Of a stretch of 64,000 nucleotides of DNA, positions 37,174-46,405 are shown piece by piece (position 1 is the stretch's first letter; every line of letters starts with the position of its first letter). A program made the position numbers and the translations under genes. The notes under the pieces are model-generated. The model saw only the letters and a list, made by a program, of their open reading frames with translations, was not told the origin of the DNA and searched no databases. Location: the NCBI RefSeq assembly GCF_900109315.1, contig NZ_FOJC01000003.1, positions 1-64,000 of the forward strand, read 5' to 3'. Origin of the DNA: [Haemophilus] ducreyi (GTDB lineage Bacteria > Pseudomonadota > Gammaproteobacteria > Enterobacterales > Pasteurellaceae).

Positions 37174-37698
37174 ATGATGAAATTAACTGAATTTCTAACC
37201 AAAGAAAATATCCGTCAAGGCGTAATTGTTTCAAGCAAAAAGAGAGCCTTAGAACTTATTGGTAAAATAGTGGCGGATTCATTAAATAATACACCGGATG
37301 GTTCAACAGCCGAAAATATTTGTGCAATCGAATGTTTTAGCCATCTGTTTAAACGAGAAAAATTAGGCTCAACCAGTATTAATGGCGGCATTGCATTACC
37401 ACACGCTAAATTACCCGCTTCAACCGATTCAATGTTAACATCCACAACACCTATTAGCGTCTTTCTACAACTTGAAAACGGTATTGACTATGAAGCAAGC
37501 GATAATAAAGAAGTTGATCTGATTTACGCTATTATGTTGCCATCAGATTGTTGTGATAAATACAAAGATGACCTGCCAGCTCTCGCTGAAAAATTGAGTG
37601 ATAAATCACTGGCAAAACAATTGCGCGCAGCAACGTCTAGCGAAGAAATTTGGCAATACTTGGAATATGCAGATCATCAAATTGAACCAAATGAATAA
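37174..37698 (+). CDS. ptsN: Nitrogen-PTS EIIA component PtsN
   Basis: PtsN (EIIA-Ntr) is the last phospho-acceptor of the nitrogen PTS and regulates potassium and envelope functions. The phosphorylated histidine is in GGIALPHAKL. The EIIA fold is clear from LTEFLTKENIRQGV through the C-terminal LSDKSLAKQLRAA. The length is 174 residues, slightly more than E. coli (163). It lies between lptB and rapZ, as usual minus rpoN and hpf. Confidence 0.93.
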   Translation: MMKLTEFLTKENIRQGVIVSSKKRALELIGKIVADSLNNTPDGSTAENICAIECFSHLFKREKLGSTSINGGIALPHAKLPASTDSMLTSTTPISVFLQLENGIDYEASDNKEVDLIYAIMLPSDCCDKYKDDLPALAEKLSDKSLAKQLRAATSSEEIWQYLEYADHQIEPNE

Positions 37699-37717
37699 TG
37701 TAATATAGCGAGGATCT

Positions 37718-38584
37718 ATGGAATTAGTGATTATCAGCGGTCGTTCAGGCTCAGGCAAATCGGTTGCCTTACGAGCTCTAGAAGATGTTGGCTATTATTG
37801 TGTTGATAATCTACCTTTTCCACTGATTGCTGAATTAGCTTCGTTTCTATTAGCTTCTGACTGCTCAGCAGTGGTAAGCCTAGATATTCGAAACTTCCCC
37901 GAAAATCTAACAAGAATTGATGAATTACTTCATCAACTGTCACAACTAACCATTAACACTAAAATGATTTTTTTAGATTGTGAAAGTGCTACTTTAATTC
38001 GCCGTTATAGTGATTCTCGCCGTCTACATCCTCTTTCAAACCAAGATCTTTCCTTAGCCAGTGCTATTGAGCTAGAAAATACCTTACTTGATCCACTACG
38101 CCAACAAGCGGATTACCTAATTGACACGACGCATAGTTCACCTTACGAATTAGCGGCTAATTTACGCCATATTTTACGAGGTTCAACGGAGAAAGAACTT
38201 AATATTGTGTTTGAATCCTTCGGCTTTAAATATGGATTATCTGCCGATGCTGATTACGTATTTGATGTGCGCTTCTTGCCAAATCCTCATTGGCACGCTG
38301 AATTAAGGGCGATGACGGGATTAGAACAACCGGTCATTGACTTTCTTGAACGCCAAACTGAAGTACACAATTTTATCTACCAAACACGCAATTATTTAGA
38401 AACTTGGCTGCCAATGTTAGAAAAAAATAACCGAAGCTACTTAACCATCGCATTCGGTTGTACGGGTGGAAAACATCGCTCCGTCTTTATCACTGAACAA
38501 TTAGCAAAATACTTTCAAAGCCGTGGCAAAAATGTCAAAATCCGCCACCGTAGCCTTGAAAAAGATCATAAAAAACTTAACTAA
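37718..38584 (+). CDS. rapZ: RNase adapter protein RapZ
   Basis: RapZ binds the small RNA GlmZ and guides its cleavage by RNase E, tuning glucosamine-6-phosphate synthesis. The 288-residue protein has Walker A GRSGSGKS, Walker B-like VVSLDIRN and the C-terminal RNA-binding domain with [10 protein letters not shown] and the [12 protein letters not shown] motif. The end is basic ([19 protein letters not shown]). It is 20 bp after ptsN in the same operon. Confidence 0.95.
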   Translation: MELVIISGRSGSGKSVALRALEDVGYYCVDNLPFPLIAELASFLLASDCSAVVSLDIRNFPENLTRIDELLHQLSQLTINTKMIFLDCESATLIRRYSDSRRLHPLSNQDLSLASAIELENTLLDPLRQQADYLIDTTHSSPYELAANLRHILRGSTEKELNIVFESFGFKYGLSADADYVFDVRFLPNPHWHAELRAMTGLEQPVIDFLERQTEVHNFIYQTRNYLETWLPMLEKNNRSYLTIAFGCTGGKHRSVFITEQLAKYFQSRGKNVKIRHRSLEKDHKKLN

Positions 38585-38624
38585 TACACATTTTCTTACC
38601 GCTTTATATGTAAAAATAACGCTT

Positions 38625-39806
38625 ATGAAATCTGCTGATCTTATTATTATTGGTGGTGGAATGGTTGGTTTGGCACTTGCTGGCTTATTAAAAGATAGCC
38701 CTTGCCAAATTAAAATCATTGAAAAATCCGCACCACAAACCCAAAAATACTACGCCAATCGCGTCAGTGCAATTAATACCGCCAGTGAAAAAATACTACA
38801 ACAACTAGGCGTGTTTGAACATCTACCAGCCGATGCTCATACTGATTATCAAAAAATAATTGTCAGTGAAAAAGATAGCTTTGCGAAAATTGAATTTGAT
38901 AACAATGACTTAGCTATTAAACCACTAGGACTTACACAATTAGGGCTTATTATTGCCAATAGCCAACTACAACAAGCATTATGGCAACAAGTCAGCCAAC
39001 AAAAGAATGTTGAAATAATACTCAGCACACCCAAAACGATTGGCATTAGTGAAAGTGGTGCTTTTCTTACCTTAGAAAATGGTGAAATGCTGGCTGGCAA
39101 ACTAGTAGTAGGCGCTGATGGTGCACATTCTTGGCTACGTAACCAAGTTAATATCCCATTGATCAGCCAAGATTATCAACAAACTGCACTAGTCTGTTGC
39201 GTTGAAACGGCAGAACCGCATAACAACATCGCCCGCCAAATTTTTGGGCCTGATAGCATCTTAGCTTTTTTACCCTTAGCCGATAAAAATCAATGTTCAA
39301 TTGTGTGGTCATTGTCCCCCGACCAAGCCAACAAACTAACCACTTGTGATGAACAACAATTTAACCAAGCACTTACGATTGCTTTTGACCATCAACTTGG
39401 ATTAGTCAAATTACAAGACTCACGAAAAATTTACCCGCTTACTGCCCGTTATGCACGCGATTTCGCACACATGCGAATAGCGCTAATTGGCGATGCAGCG
39501 CATACTATCCACCCACTAGCTGGCTTAGGCGTTAATTTAGGCTTTGCCGACGCTATCACACTAGCAGAACAAATAAAATTACACTTAGCCGCCGCACATG
39601 ATATTGGTGAATATCGACATTTACGTTACTTTGAACGTACACGTAAAACAGAAACAATCAAATTATTAGCTGCAATGGAAAGCTTAAAACAATTATTTAG
39701 TGGAAATAATCCGCTTAAAAAATTAATAAGAGGCATCAGTTTAGTTGGTACAAACCACTTTTCCGCTATTAAAAAAAGGCTCATTGAACAAGTAATAAAC
39801 ATATAA
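38625..39806 (+). CDS. ubiI: 2-octaprenylphenol hydroxylase UbiI (VisC)
   Basis: UbiI hydroxylates C5 of the ubiquinone precursor. The FAD-dependent monooxygenase motifs are GGGMVGLALAG near the N-terminus, the DG motif GADGAHSWLRN and GDAAHTIHPLAGLGVNLGF. UbiI-like blocks include RVSAINTASEKIL, SILAFLPLADKNQCSIVWSL and LFSGNNPLKKLIRGI. The ATG at 38625 (MKSADLIIIGG) is the natural start; the upstream open frame overlaps rapZ. It follows rapZ by 40 bp. Assignment within the UbiF/H/I group rests on these blocks. Confidence 0.88.
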   Translation: MKSADLIIIGGGMVGLALAGLLKDSPCQIKIIEKSAPQTQKYYANRVSAINTASEKILQQLGVFEHLPADAHTDYQKIIVSEKDSFAKIEFDNNDLAIKPLGLTQLGLIIANSQLQQALWQQVSQQKNVEIILSTPKTIGISESGAFLTLENGEMLAGKLVVGADGAHSWLRNQVNIPLISQDYQQTALVCCVETAEPHNNIARQIFGPDSILAFLPLADKNQCSIVWSLSPDQANKLTTCDEQQFNQALTIAFDHQLGLVKLQDSRKIYPLTARYARDFAHMRIALIGDAAHTIHPLAGLGVNLGFADAITLAEQIKLHLAAAHDIGEYRHLRYFERTRKTETIKLLAAMESLKQLFSGNNPLKKLIRGISLVGTNHFSAIKKRLIEQVINI

Positions 39807-39954
39807 AAGACATTTTTTAAACAAAAAACCAACATAAACCACATTTTAGTGAACTAATTTTTTTAAATTTTGTCTATTAAGCGTATAATAGGCTTCCCTA
39901 ATATTGAAAAGTTTCAATTAGATTGGAACTTTTATTCTTATTTAAGGAATTACT

Positions 39955-40437
39955 ATGAAAAAATTAACCACCATTAGCGCTATTGCACTATTAGCGTTTA
40001 GTGTGACCGCTTGTAATAAACCTGATCCTGCTACAGATTATAAAAAATTTGAAGAATGGTATCAATTACAGGAAAAAACACAAGCAACTGCACAAGCAGA
40101 ATTTCAACAACAACTTGCTGAAATTATGGCTAAAGATCCTAAAGACCCAGAAGCGGTTGACGCACTACTACAAAGCTTCTCAGCTAAAGTGCAAGAAACA
40201 TTAGCAAGCTTAGAAAAAGTTGATGTTAATAGCGATGAAATTAAAGCATTAAAAGAGAAAACTAAAACAGTCTTAGCCTTATCAAGTGAAGTGCTTACCG
40301 AACAACTTAAAGTGCTTGCAACACCAAATGATGAAGCACAAAAAGTAGTCCAAACTAAAGCTGAACAGTTAAAAGAGAAAGCTATTGAACTACAAAAATT
40401 ACAAGAAAACTTAAAAGCAAAATTTGCTAGTAAGTAA
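39955..40437 (+). CDS. Small helical lipoprotein A (paralogue pair)
   Basis: This 160-residue lipoprotein has lipobox VTAC (Cys20) and then a helix-rich, charged, coiled-coil-like body without cysteines. It shares with the next gene the block DYKKFEEW, then LASLEKVDV, EIKALKEK and the middle Leu/Ala helix, so the two are paralogues. No function is recognised; such lipoproteins occur in other Pasteurellaceae. A hairpin (39906-39932, AAAAGTTTC/GGAACTTTT) lies in its leader after a TATAAT at 39885. Confidence 0.8.
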   Translation: MKKLTTISAIALLAFSVTACNKPDPATDYKKFEEWYQLQEKTQATAQAEFQQQLAEIMAKDPKDPEAVDALLQSFSAKVQETLASLEKVDVNSDEIKALKEKTKTVLALSSEVLTEQLKVLATPNDEAQKVVQTKAEQLKEKAIELQKLQENLKAKFASK

Positions 40438-40494
40438 TCGATAAACTTAACCATCTAGAGTAAATACTCTCAATTTCTGACATAGGACTTTCAA

Positions 40495-41136
40495 ATGACT
40501 AAATTTACTAAAATTAGCGCAGCTGCATTATTTGCATTATTTTTAACTGCTTGTGATAAGCCTGCAAACAACCCTGTAGAAACAAAACCTGCTGCAACTG
40601 CGGCAACACAACCTGAAGCGGATAAAAAAGTTGAAGCGAAAATGGATACTGGCGCTGAAGACTACAAAAAATTCCAAGAATGGCAACAAAACCAAGAAAA
40701 ATTAATTGGTGAAGCAATTAATAACGAACTTGAAAAACTTGGTGAAGAAAAAGCTAAAGATGAAACACTTGTTCAAGACACTGTAAATAATGCAATTCTT
40801 GATCAAATTGAGAAAATCCAACAAAATGCTAAATCTTTAGAGATTAAAGATGAACAAATAAAAGTATTAAAAGAGAAATCACTTGAAGCGATGGCACTTG
40901 GCGCTAAAATGATCAAACAAAATAGTGAATTAGCTAAAAACCCAACGCCTGAAGCACAAAAAGCATTTAGTGAATTACAAGTTCAATTAGACAAGATTGC
41001 GGCAGATGGCCAAACAATTGAAGCTGAATTAAATAAAAAATATGGTATCAGCACACCAGTAGAAGCTACTATTCCAACAATTAATCCTGATGAAATACCT
41101 GAAGAAGACGAAGAAGAAGAGGACGAAAACAAATAA
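40495..41136 (+). CDS. Small helical lipoprotein B with acidic tail (paralogue pair)
   Basis: This 213-residue lipoprotein has lipobox LTAC (Cys20). It is a paralogue of the preceding gene (shared DYKKFQEW, IKVLKEK, and TPEAQK blocks). It differs by an Ala/Pro/Thr-rich linker after the lipid anchor and a strongly acidic C-terminus (PEEDEEEEDENK). The body is predicted helical. The role is unknown. The 58-bp gap to its neighbour suggests cotranscription; a strong terminator follows. Confidence 0.8.
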   Translation: MTKFTKISAAALFALFLTACDKPANNPVETKPAATAATQPEADKKVEAKMDTGAEDYKKFQEWQQNQEKLIGEAINNELEKLGEEKAKDETLVQDTVNNAILDQIEKIQQNAKSLEIKDEQIKVLKEKSLEAMALGAKMIKQNSELAKNPTPEAQKAFSELQVQLDKIAADGQTIEAELNKKYGISTPVEATIPTINPDEIPEEDEEEEDENK

Positions 41137-41153
41137 ACTTTTCTTTGAGTATA

Positions 41154-41181
41154 AAAATGGCTAGGTAATCCTAGCCATTTT
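41154..41181. terminator. Bidirectional terminator between lipoprotein B and ubiH
   Basis: AAAATGGCTAGG (41154-41165) and CCTAGCCATTTT (41170-41181) form a 12-bp perfect stem with a TAAT loop. Stops of the convergent genes lie 17 and 9 bp away. T-runs are present on both sides. Confidence 0.88.
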
Positions 41182-41190
41182 GCTATATAT

Positions 41191-42390
41191 TCAATGCCAG
41201 CCTAAGGCTTGATGAGCAATCCAACTCCGCCCTAAAGAAGTCTGTTCAATAGCAAATAATGCTAAATTTCTTACCGCTTGCACTGCCAAAGTTTGATCAG
41301 TAAATAACGAAACCAGTCCATTAGTCAATTGCATAATATGTTGCTGATCTGCTTGTCTAGCCTGCATAAAATATTGCAACAGACTAAACTCACCAAGATC
41401 TTTACCTTGCCCAAAAGCATCTCCCAGTAATGTTGCTAGCGTATATAAATCACGTAAAGCTAAATTAAATCCTTGTCCTGCCACTGGATGCAATAATTGT
41501 GCTGCATTTCCAACAATTGCCAATCGATGATGAACATGCGCGCTTGCTTTTTGAGACGTCAGCGGATAAGCAAAACGTTTACTCACTTGAGTAAAGCGCC
41601 CTAATTTCCAGCCAACTTGTTGTTGTAATCTCGTTAAAAAGACTTGATCAGAACTCACCATTAAAGATTCAGCTTGTTTAACACACCACACAAGTGACAT
41701 TTGCTGTTCACTCATAGGTAATAATGCAATGGGACCTTCTGCCGTAAAACGCTCAAAAGCTTGAAAATGATGTGGTTGACTGATTGTAATATTTGCAATA
41801 ATGGCACTTTGTTGATAATCATGGCATAACTCTGTCTTCACGCCACATTGATGGGCCAATTTCGATTGCGTTCCATCTGCAGCAATCATTAACTGGCTGT
41901 GTAATTGTTGTCCATCTTGTAACGTTAATAAACATTCCTGTGCTGAACGGTTAACCTCAATCACTTCATTTGGACAAAATAACTGCACCTTCGTTTGTTT
42001 GCTTAAACATTCAGTTAAATAATCGCCTAGTCTCGCCAGCTCAATAACACAGCCTAGCTGGCTAAGACCTAATTCATCCGCCATCAAACTTACTTTGCCA
42101 AAATGCCCCGCATCTGAAACATGCACCTGCTTAATTGGCGTTGCCATTTGCCTAATTTTAACCGCTAAATTTTCACCTATACGCGGTTGAATCTGGCTAA
42201 ATTTCTGCAAACTCCCCTCAGCCAATGCAATGCTACGGGTATCGAAACCACCTTGCTGGGTATAATTAGTTGGCATTTTCTCAATCACGGCAATCCGCAT
42301 GTTATGTTGGCTAAAACTACTTAAGGCTAATGCTAGCACTGAACCTGTAATAGCGCTTCCGACGATAACAACATCAAACTTTTCTGCCAT
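41191..42390 (-). CDS. ubiH: 2-octaprenyl-6-methoxyphenol hydroxylase UbiH
   Basis: UbiH hydroxylates a later ubiquinone intermediate. The FAD motifs are VIVGSAITGSVLALAL (the second glycine of GxGxxG is replaced by Ser-Ala), ADGTQSKLAHQCGV and GNAAQLLHPVAGQGFNLALRD. The last has Asn-Ala-Ala-Gln, as in E. coli UbiH, in place of DAAH. Further UbiH-like blocks are GFDTRSIALAEGS and FERFTAEGPIALLPMSE. It lies 10 bp after selD on the same strand, probably in one transcript. The length is 399 residues. Confidence 0.9.
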   Translation of the reverse strand: MAEKFDVVIVGSAITGSVLALALSSFSQHNMRIAVIEKMPTNYTQQGGFDTRSIALAEGSLQKFSQIQPRIGENLAVKIRQMATPIKQVHVSDAGHFGKVSLMADELGLSQLGCVIELARLGDYLTECLSKQTKVQLFCPNEVIEVNRSAQECLLTLQDGQQLHSQLMIAADGTQSKLAHQCGVKTELCHDYQQSAIIANITISQPHHFQAFERFTAEGPIALLPMSEQQMSLVWCVKQAESLMVSSDQVFLTRLQQQVGWKLGRFTQVSKRFAYPLTSQKASAHVHHRLAIVGNAAQLLHPVAGQGFNLALRDLYTLATLLGDAFGQGKDLGEFSLLQYFMQARQADQQHIMQLTNGLVSLFTDQTLAVQAVRNLALFAIEQTSLGRSWIAHQALGWH

Positions 42391-42400
42391 TTAGCTTTCC

Positions 42401-43440
42401 TTAATTCACCTCAATTAATGCTTTATCTGGCGCACGATCAAATAATTTACCAATGTGAAAAAGCATACTCCCTATTTGTTGGGCAATTTGTTGTATTTTT
42501 TCGACCGCTTGTGGCTCAACCGCAATAAGTAACCCGCCAGATGTTTGTGGATCGCATAAAATTGCTTTTTGCCTGTCGCTCAATGGCGAAACTAAATTCG
42601 CATAGCTCTCAAAATTTCGTTGAGTACCACCGGGGATCATACCTTGCACCACGTATTCTTCAACACCATCGATTACTTTCACTGCGTGACTATTAATTTC
42701 AGCACGTACATTGGAAGCTTGGCATATTTCACTTAAATGCCCCAACAAGCCAAAGCCTGTTATATCCGTCATAGCGGTCACTTCCGGTAATGGGGCTAAT
42801 AAAGTACCTATAGTATTGAGCTGACGCATTAAATCACGTACAAGATGTTGGTGTGGCAATGTTAACAATCCACGTTTTTCGGCGGTGGTTAAAATTCCAA
42901 TACCAAGCGGTTTAGTTAAAAATAGCTCACATCCTGCCGTGGCTGAGGCATTCCGTTTGATATGTTCAATTGCCGCCATACCGGTCACTGCTAAACCAAA
43001 AATCGGCTCCATCGAATGAATAGAATGCCCACCAGCAAGCACAATGCCAGCTTGCTGACAAGCAAAACGCCCACCCTCAATAATTTTTTGTGCGATTTCT
43101 GCGGGTAATTTATCAATCGGAAAACCTAGAATAGCAATTGCCATCAGCGGTTTGCCCCCATCGCAAAAATATCACTCAATGCATTTGTTGCCGCAATACG
43201 ACCAAAATCAAAAGGATCATCAACAATCGGCATAAAAAAGTCAGTAGTGCTAATAATAGCTAAACCATTGCCAATATCATACACCGCTGCATCATCTGCT
43301 GTTTCATTTCCCACTAATAATTTAGGATCAACAAATTTGTCTAGTTCACTTTGTAAAATAGTCCCTAACACCTTAGGCGAAATTTTACAGCCTCAACCAG
43401 CACCGTGACTAAATTGCGTTAAACGAATGTTATCAGACAC
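42401..43440 (-). pseudogene. selD: Selenophosphate synthetase SelD: Sec-UGA gene with a 1-nt frameshift
   Basis: SelD makes selenophosphate for selenocysteine and selenouridine. The frame starts at a GTG (43438-43440) behind a perfect AGGAGG. It reads MSDNIRLTQFSHGAG, then TGA (43393-43395), then [11 protein letters not shown]. coli has Cys at the TGA position, so this is a selenocysteine codon, as in H. influenzae SelD, and a SECIS-like hairpin follows. A second disruption is a true lesion. At 43155-43159 a run of five G is one base short of the six needed for [14 protein letters not shown], so the frame ends at ...FAMGANR. The rest (42401-43144) is intact. With one base restored it would be 346 residues, the family length. 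Confidence 0.85.
43353..43395 (-). promoter_or_regulatory. SECIS-like hairpin and Sec UGA of selD
   Basis: Directly after the UGA (43393-43395) the mRNA can fold a lower stem GUAAAAU (43382-43388) with AUUUUAC (43353-43359). An upper stem CCUAA/UUAGG carries a GGUG loop. The G-U of the loop lies about 20 nt after the UGA. Bacterial SECIS elements are known to have a short upper stem with a GGUC-type loop at a similar distance. Confidence 0.65.
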
Positions 43441-43577
43441 CTTGCCTCCTAAATTTGATTTACATAGCAAGTATTGTACGCTAACTAGCACTGAGATTTT
43501 AGTAAAATTTTACAAAAGCATACTTTTTGCCAAATGCTTAAGATATAATCTTCGTTTAAATTAAAAAAGGATAAAAA

Positions 43578-44676
43578 ATGTTTGAATTAAATCCAATTAG
43601 AACACAATTAGCCGATTTAACTGAGCGCACACATCTCATTCGGGGGTATCTTTGACTTTGATACCAAAGTTGAGCGCTTAGAAGAAGTCAATGCCGAATT
43701 AGAACAGCCTGAAATTTGGAACACACCAGAAAAAGCGCAAACTTTAGGCAAAGAACGTTCTACTTTAGAAATGGTCGTAAATACGATTAATGCGCTGATT
43801 CAAGGTATAGAAGATGTAGAAGCTTTAATTGAATTAGCCGTTGAAGCCGAAGATGAAAACACCTTATATGAAGCCCAAATAGAAGCGGACGAATTAGCCA
43901 CAAAATTAGCCAAATTAGAATTTCAACGAATGTTTAGCGGCCCCTATGATGCAACTGATTGCTATCTAGATTTACAAGCAGGATCAGGTGGTACAGAAGC
44001 ACAAGATTGGACAGAAATGTTGTTACGTATGTATTTACGCTGGGCAGAAAGTAAAGGTTTTAAAACAGAATTAATTGAAGTTTCTGATGGCGATGTAGCC
44101 GGTTTAAAATCAGCCACTATCCGTATAACCGGTGAATATGCATTTGGTTGGTTACGTACCGAAACAGGAATTCACCGCTTGGTGCGTAAAAGTCCATTTG
44201 ATTCAAATAATCGTCGCCATACTTCTTTTGCGGCGGCTTTTGTCTATCCAGAAGTGGATAATGATGTAGATATTGAAATTAATCCGGCAGATTTACGCAT
44301 CGATGTTTATCGTGCTTCCGGTGCGGGGGGGCAACACGTGAATAAAACAGAATCCGCCGTGCGAATTACTCATATGCCATCAGGTATTGTGGTGCAATGC
44401 CAAAATGGGCGTTCTCAACATCAAAATAAAGATCAATGTATGAAACAGCTGAGAGCTAAATTATACGAAATGGAAATGATGAAAAAGAACGCTGAAAAAC
44501 AAGCAATGGAAGAAAATAAATCTGATATTGGTTGGGGTAGCCAAATTCGATCATATGTATTAGATGACTCTCGTATTAAAGATTTACGTACCGGTGTTGA
44601 AAACCGTAATACACAAGCCGTACTAGATGGTGATTTAGATAGGTTTATTGAAGCCAGTCTAAAAGCTTGTTTATAA
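43578..44676 (+). CDS. prfB: Peptide chain release factor 2 with programmed +1 frameshift
   Basis: RF2 releases peptides at UGA and UAA. The gene starts at ATG 43578 ([19 protein letters not shown]) and reads 25 codons to an in-frame UGA at 43653-43655. The shift site is CGGGGGUAUCUUUGAC: a Shine-Dalgarno-like GGGGGU, then CUU UGA C, the classical autoregulatory +1 site. After the shift the frame continues from GAC at 43654 to 44676. The full product is 365 residues, the length of E. coli RF2. The UGA-recognition region reads [13 protein letters not shown] and the catalytic GGQ is in [14 protein letters not shown]. lysS, often downstream, is not here. Confidence 0.96.
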
Positions 44677-44714
44677 AACAAGCGGTTACTTTTACAGATC
44701 ATTTTTACACAAAA

Positions 44715-44748
44715 ACAAAAATAGCCCATTAATTTGGGCTATTTTTGT
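44715..44748. terminator. Bidirectional terminator between prfB and potC
   Basis: ACAAAAATAGCCCA (44715-44728) and TGGGCTATTTTTGT (44735-44748) form a 14-bp perfect stem with T-runs in both directions. Confidence 0.88.
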
Positions 44749-44771
44749 TTCTGTTATTTACGCTCAATAGC

Positions 44772-45539
44772 TTAAACTTTTTTTCTCAATACTAACTGAC
44801 TTAATACTACTAGTGACAATGAGAAAATAATCATAATCGCCGCTAAAGCATTCACCTCTGGCGTTACGCCTGTTTTAACTAATGAGAAAATTTTCAGTGG
44901 TAATACTTCATAGCTTGGGCTAGTCACAAAAGATGAAACAACAACATCATCTAATGAAATGGTAAAGCTTAATAACCAACCCGAAATAATTGAAGGCAAC
45001 GCCAACGGTAAAATTATTCTGCGTAAAGTCGTCACCTCACTAGCGCCCAAATCTTTGGCAGCTTCTAACATTTTACCATCAAAATCACTCAACCGTGATG
45101 AAATAGTAATAACCACATATGGCAAACAGAAAGTAATATGCGCAATTAACAGTGATAAAAAGCCTAATTTAACACCGATAATCATAAATAACACTAACAT
45201 TGAAACGGCCATAACAATATCAGGAGACATCATTACGACAAATAACATTCCGCCAACAAATTGCTTACCACGGAATTTATAACAATATAAAGCAATTGAA
45301 GTCAATGCACCTAAAATCGTAGACAATGTAGCCGCAAAAAAAGCAATTGTAATCGAATTTGTAGTGGCATTAATCAACGTATCGTTAGCAAATAAACGTT
45401 CATACCAATTCCAACTAAAGCCTTTCCATTTTAGACCATAACGATCAGCATTAAATGAATTAATCACTAAAATGATGATAGGTATATACAAGTAAACAAA
45501 GACTAAACAAACAAAAAGGTTTCTAAATATCTTTTTCAT
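44772..45539 (-). CDS. potC: Spermidine/putrescine ABC transporter permease PotC
   Basis: PotC is one of two permeases of the polyamine importer PotABCD. The 255-residue protein has six helices and the EAA loop that contacts PotA ([27 protein letters not shown]). The N-terminus (YIPIIILVINSFNADRYG) is typical of PotC/CysW-type permeases. Its start overlaps the potB stop by one base. potD, which encodes the binding protein and usually follows, is absent: a terminator and prfB follow. Confidence 0.95.
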   Translation of the reverse strand: MKKIFRNLFVCLVFVYLYIPIIILVINSFNADRYGLKWKGFSWNWYERLFANDTLINATTNSITIAFFAATLSTILGALTSIALYCYKFRGKQFVGGMLFVVMMSPDIVMAVSMLVLFMIIGVKLGFLSLLIAHITFCLPYVVITISSRLSDFDGKMLEAAKDLGASEVTTLRRIILPLALPSIISGWLLSFTISLDDVVVSSFVTSPSYEVLPLKIFSLVKTGVTPEVNALAAIMIIFSLSLVVLSQLVLRKKV

Positions 45540-46405
45540 TATTCAAGCTCCACCTTTTTATTTAAAAATTTGTTAGCACGATAATATACATACAACATCA
45601 ATGCCATGAGCAAGGTTAATGCAATACTGACTGCCGATCCTAATGGTAACTGGTTAGTATTCAAGAATAGACTCTTGATAATATTACCAATTAATGGCGT
45701 TTTACCGCCGCCTAATAGATCTGCAACATAGAACATTCCCATCGCAGGCAATAATACTAATAAGCAACCGGCCACAATACCCGGCATCGTTAATGGAATA
45801 GTGATACGAATAAAGCGTTGCAATGCATTTGCACCTAAATCTTTTGCCGCTTCTAATAAACGATTATCAATTTTCTCAATTGAAGAATACAGCGGTAAAA
45901 TCATAAAGGGCAATAGAATATAAACCAAACCAATAATAATGGCCAATTCTGAATTGAGTAACCGTAAAGGTTGATCAATCAAACCTACTGCGAGTAATGC
46001 TTCATTCAATACACCTTTTACGCCTAAGAAAATTTTAATACCATAAATACGAATCAATGAATTAGTCCAAAAAGGCAATACCACTAGAAAAAGTAATAGC
46101 GGTCGTATTTTTGCTGGCATTTTGGCAATAATAAAAGCAAAAGGATAACCAATCAGCAAACAGAAAAAAGTCGCTATTGCTGACATTTTTAACGAGTTCC
46201 ATAATACTGTTGCATAAGTATCATTAAACAAGGCCGCATACGAATCAAGATTAAAACTAAAATCAACAAAATAAGCACTTTGACGATTTTCAGTTAAAAA
46301 ACTGATCAATAACACCAGTAAATTTGGAACCAGTACAAAAAGCAACAACCACCCAAAAATAACAGCCACTGTACCATTTTGAAATTTGTTATTAGCAATC
46401 TTCAT
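45539..46405 (-). CDS. potB: Spermidine/putrescine ABC transporter permease PotB
   Basis: PotB pairs with PotC. The 288-residue permease starts [19 protein letters not shown], matching the family start, so the ATG at 46405 is preferred over one 27 bp upstream. The EAA loop is [27 protein letters not shown]. Other typical blocks are [15 protein letters not shown] and [15 protein letters not shown]. It overlaps potA by 14 bp. Confidence 0.95.
   Translation of the reverse strand: MKIANNKFQNGTVAVIFGWLLLFVLVPNLLVLLISFLTENRQSAYFVDFSFNLDSYAALFNDTYATVLWNSLKMSAIATFFCLLIGYPFAFIIAKMPAKIRPLLLFLVVLPFWTNSLIRIYGIKIFLGVKGVLNEALLAVGLIDQPLRLLNSELAIIIGLVYILLPFMILPLYSSIEKIDNRLLEAAKDLGANALQRFIRITIPLTMPGIVAGCLLVLLPAMGMFYVADLLGGGKTPLIGNIIKSLFLNTNQLPLGSAVSIALTLLMALMLYVYYRANKFLNKKVELE

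Noticed and set aside
38523-38624. N-terminal extension of UbiI overlapping rapZ
   Set aside because: The family N-terminus MKSADLIIIGG begins at 38625; the upstream part is out-of-frame rapZ sequence.
43393-43395. TGA in selD read as a nonsense mutation
   Set aside because: It replaces the E. coli Cys in HGAGCGCK and is followed by a SECIS-like hairpin, so it is a selenocysteine codon. The later 1-nt gap is the real lesion.
43578-43655. prfB read as a pseudogene because of the early UGA
   Set aside because: The UGA is the known programmed +1 frameshift site of RF2, with the CUU-UGA-C slip and an upstream Shine-Dalgarno-like run.
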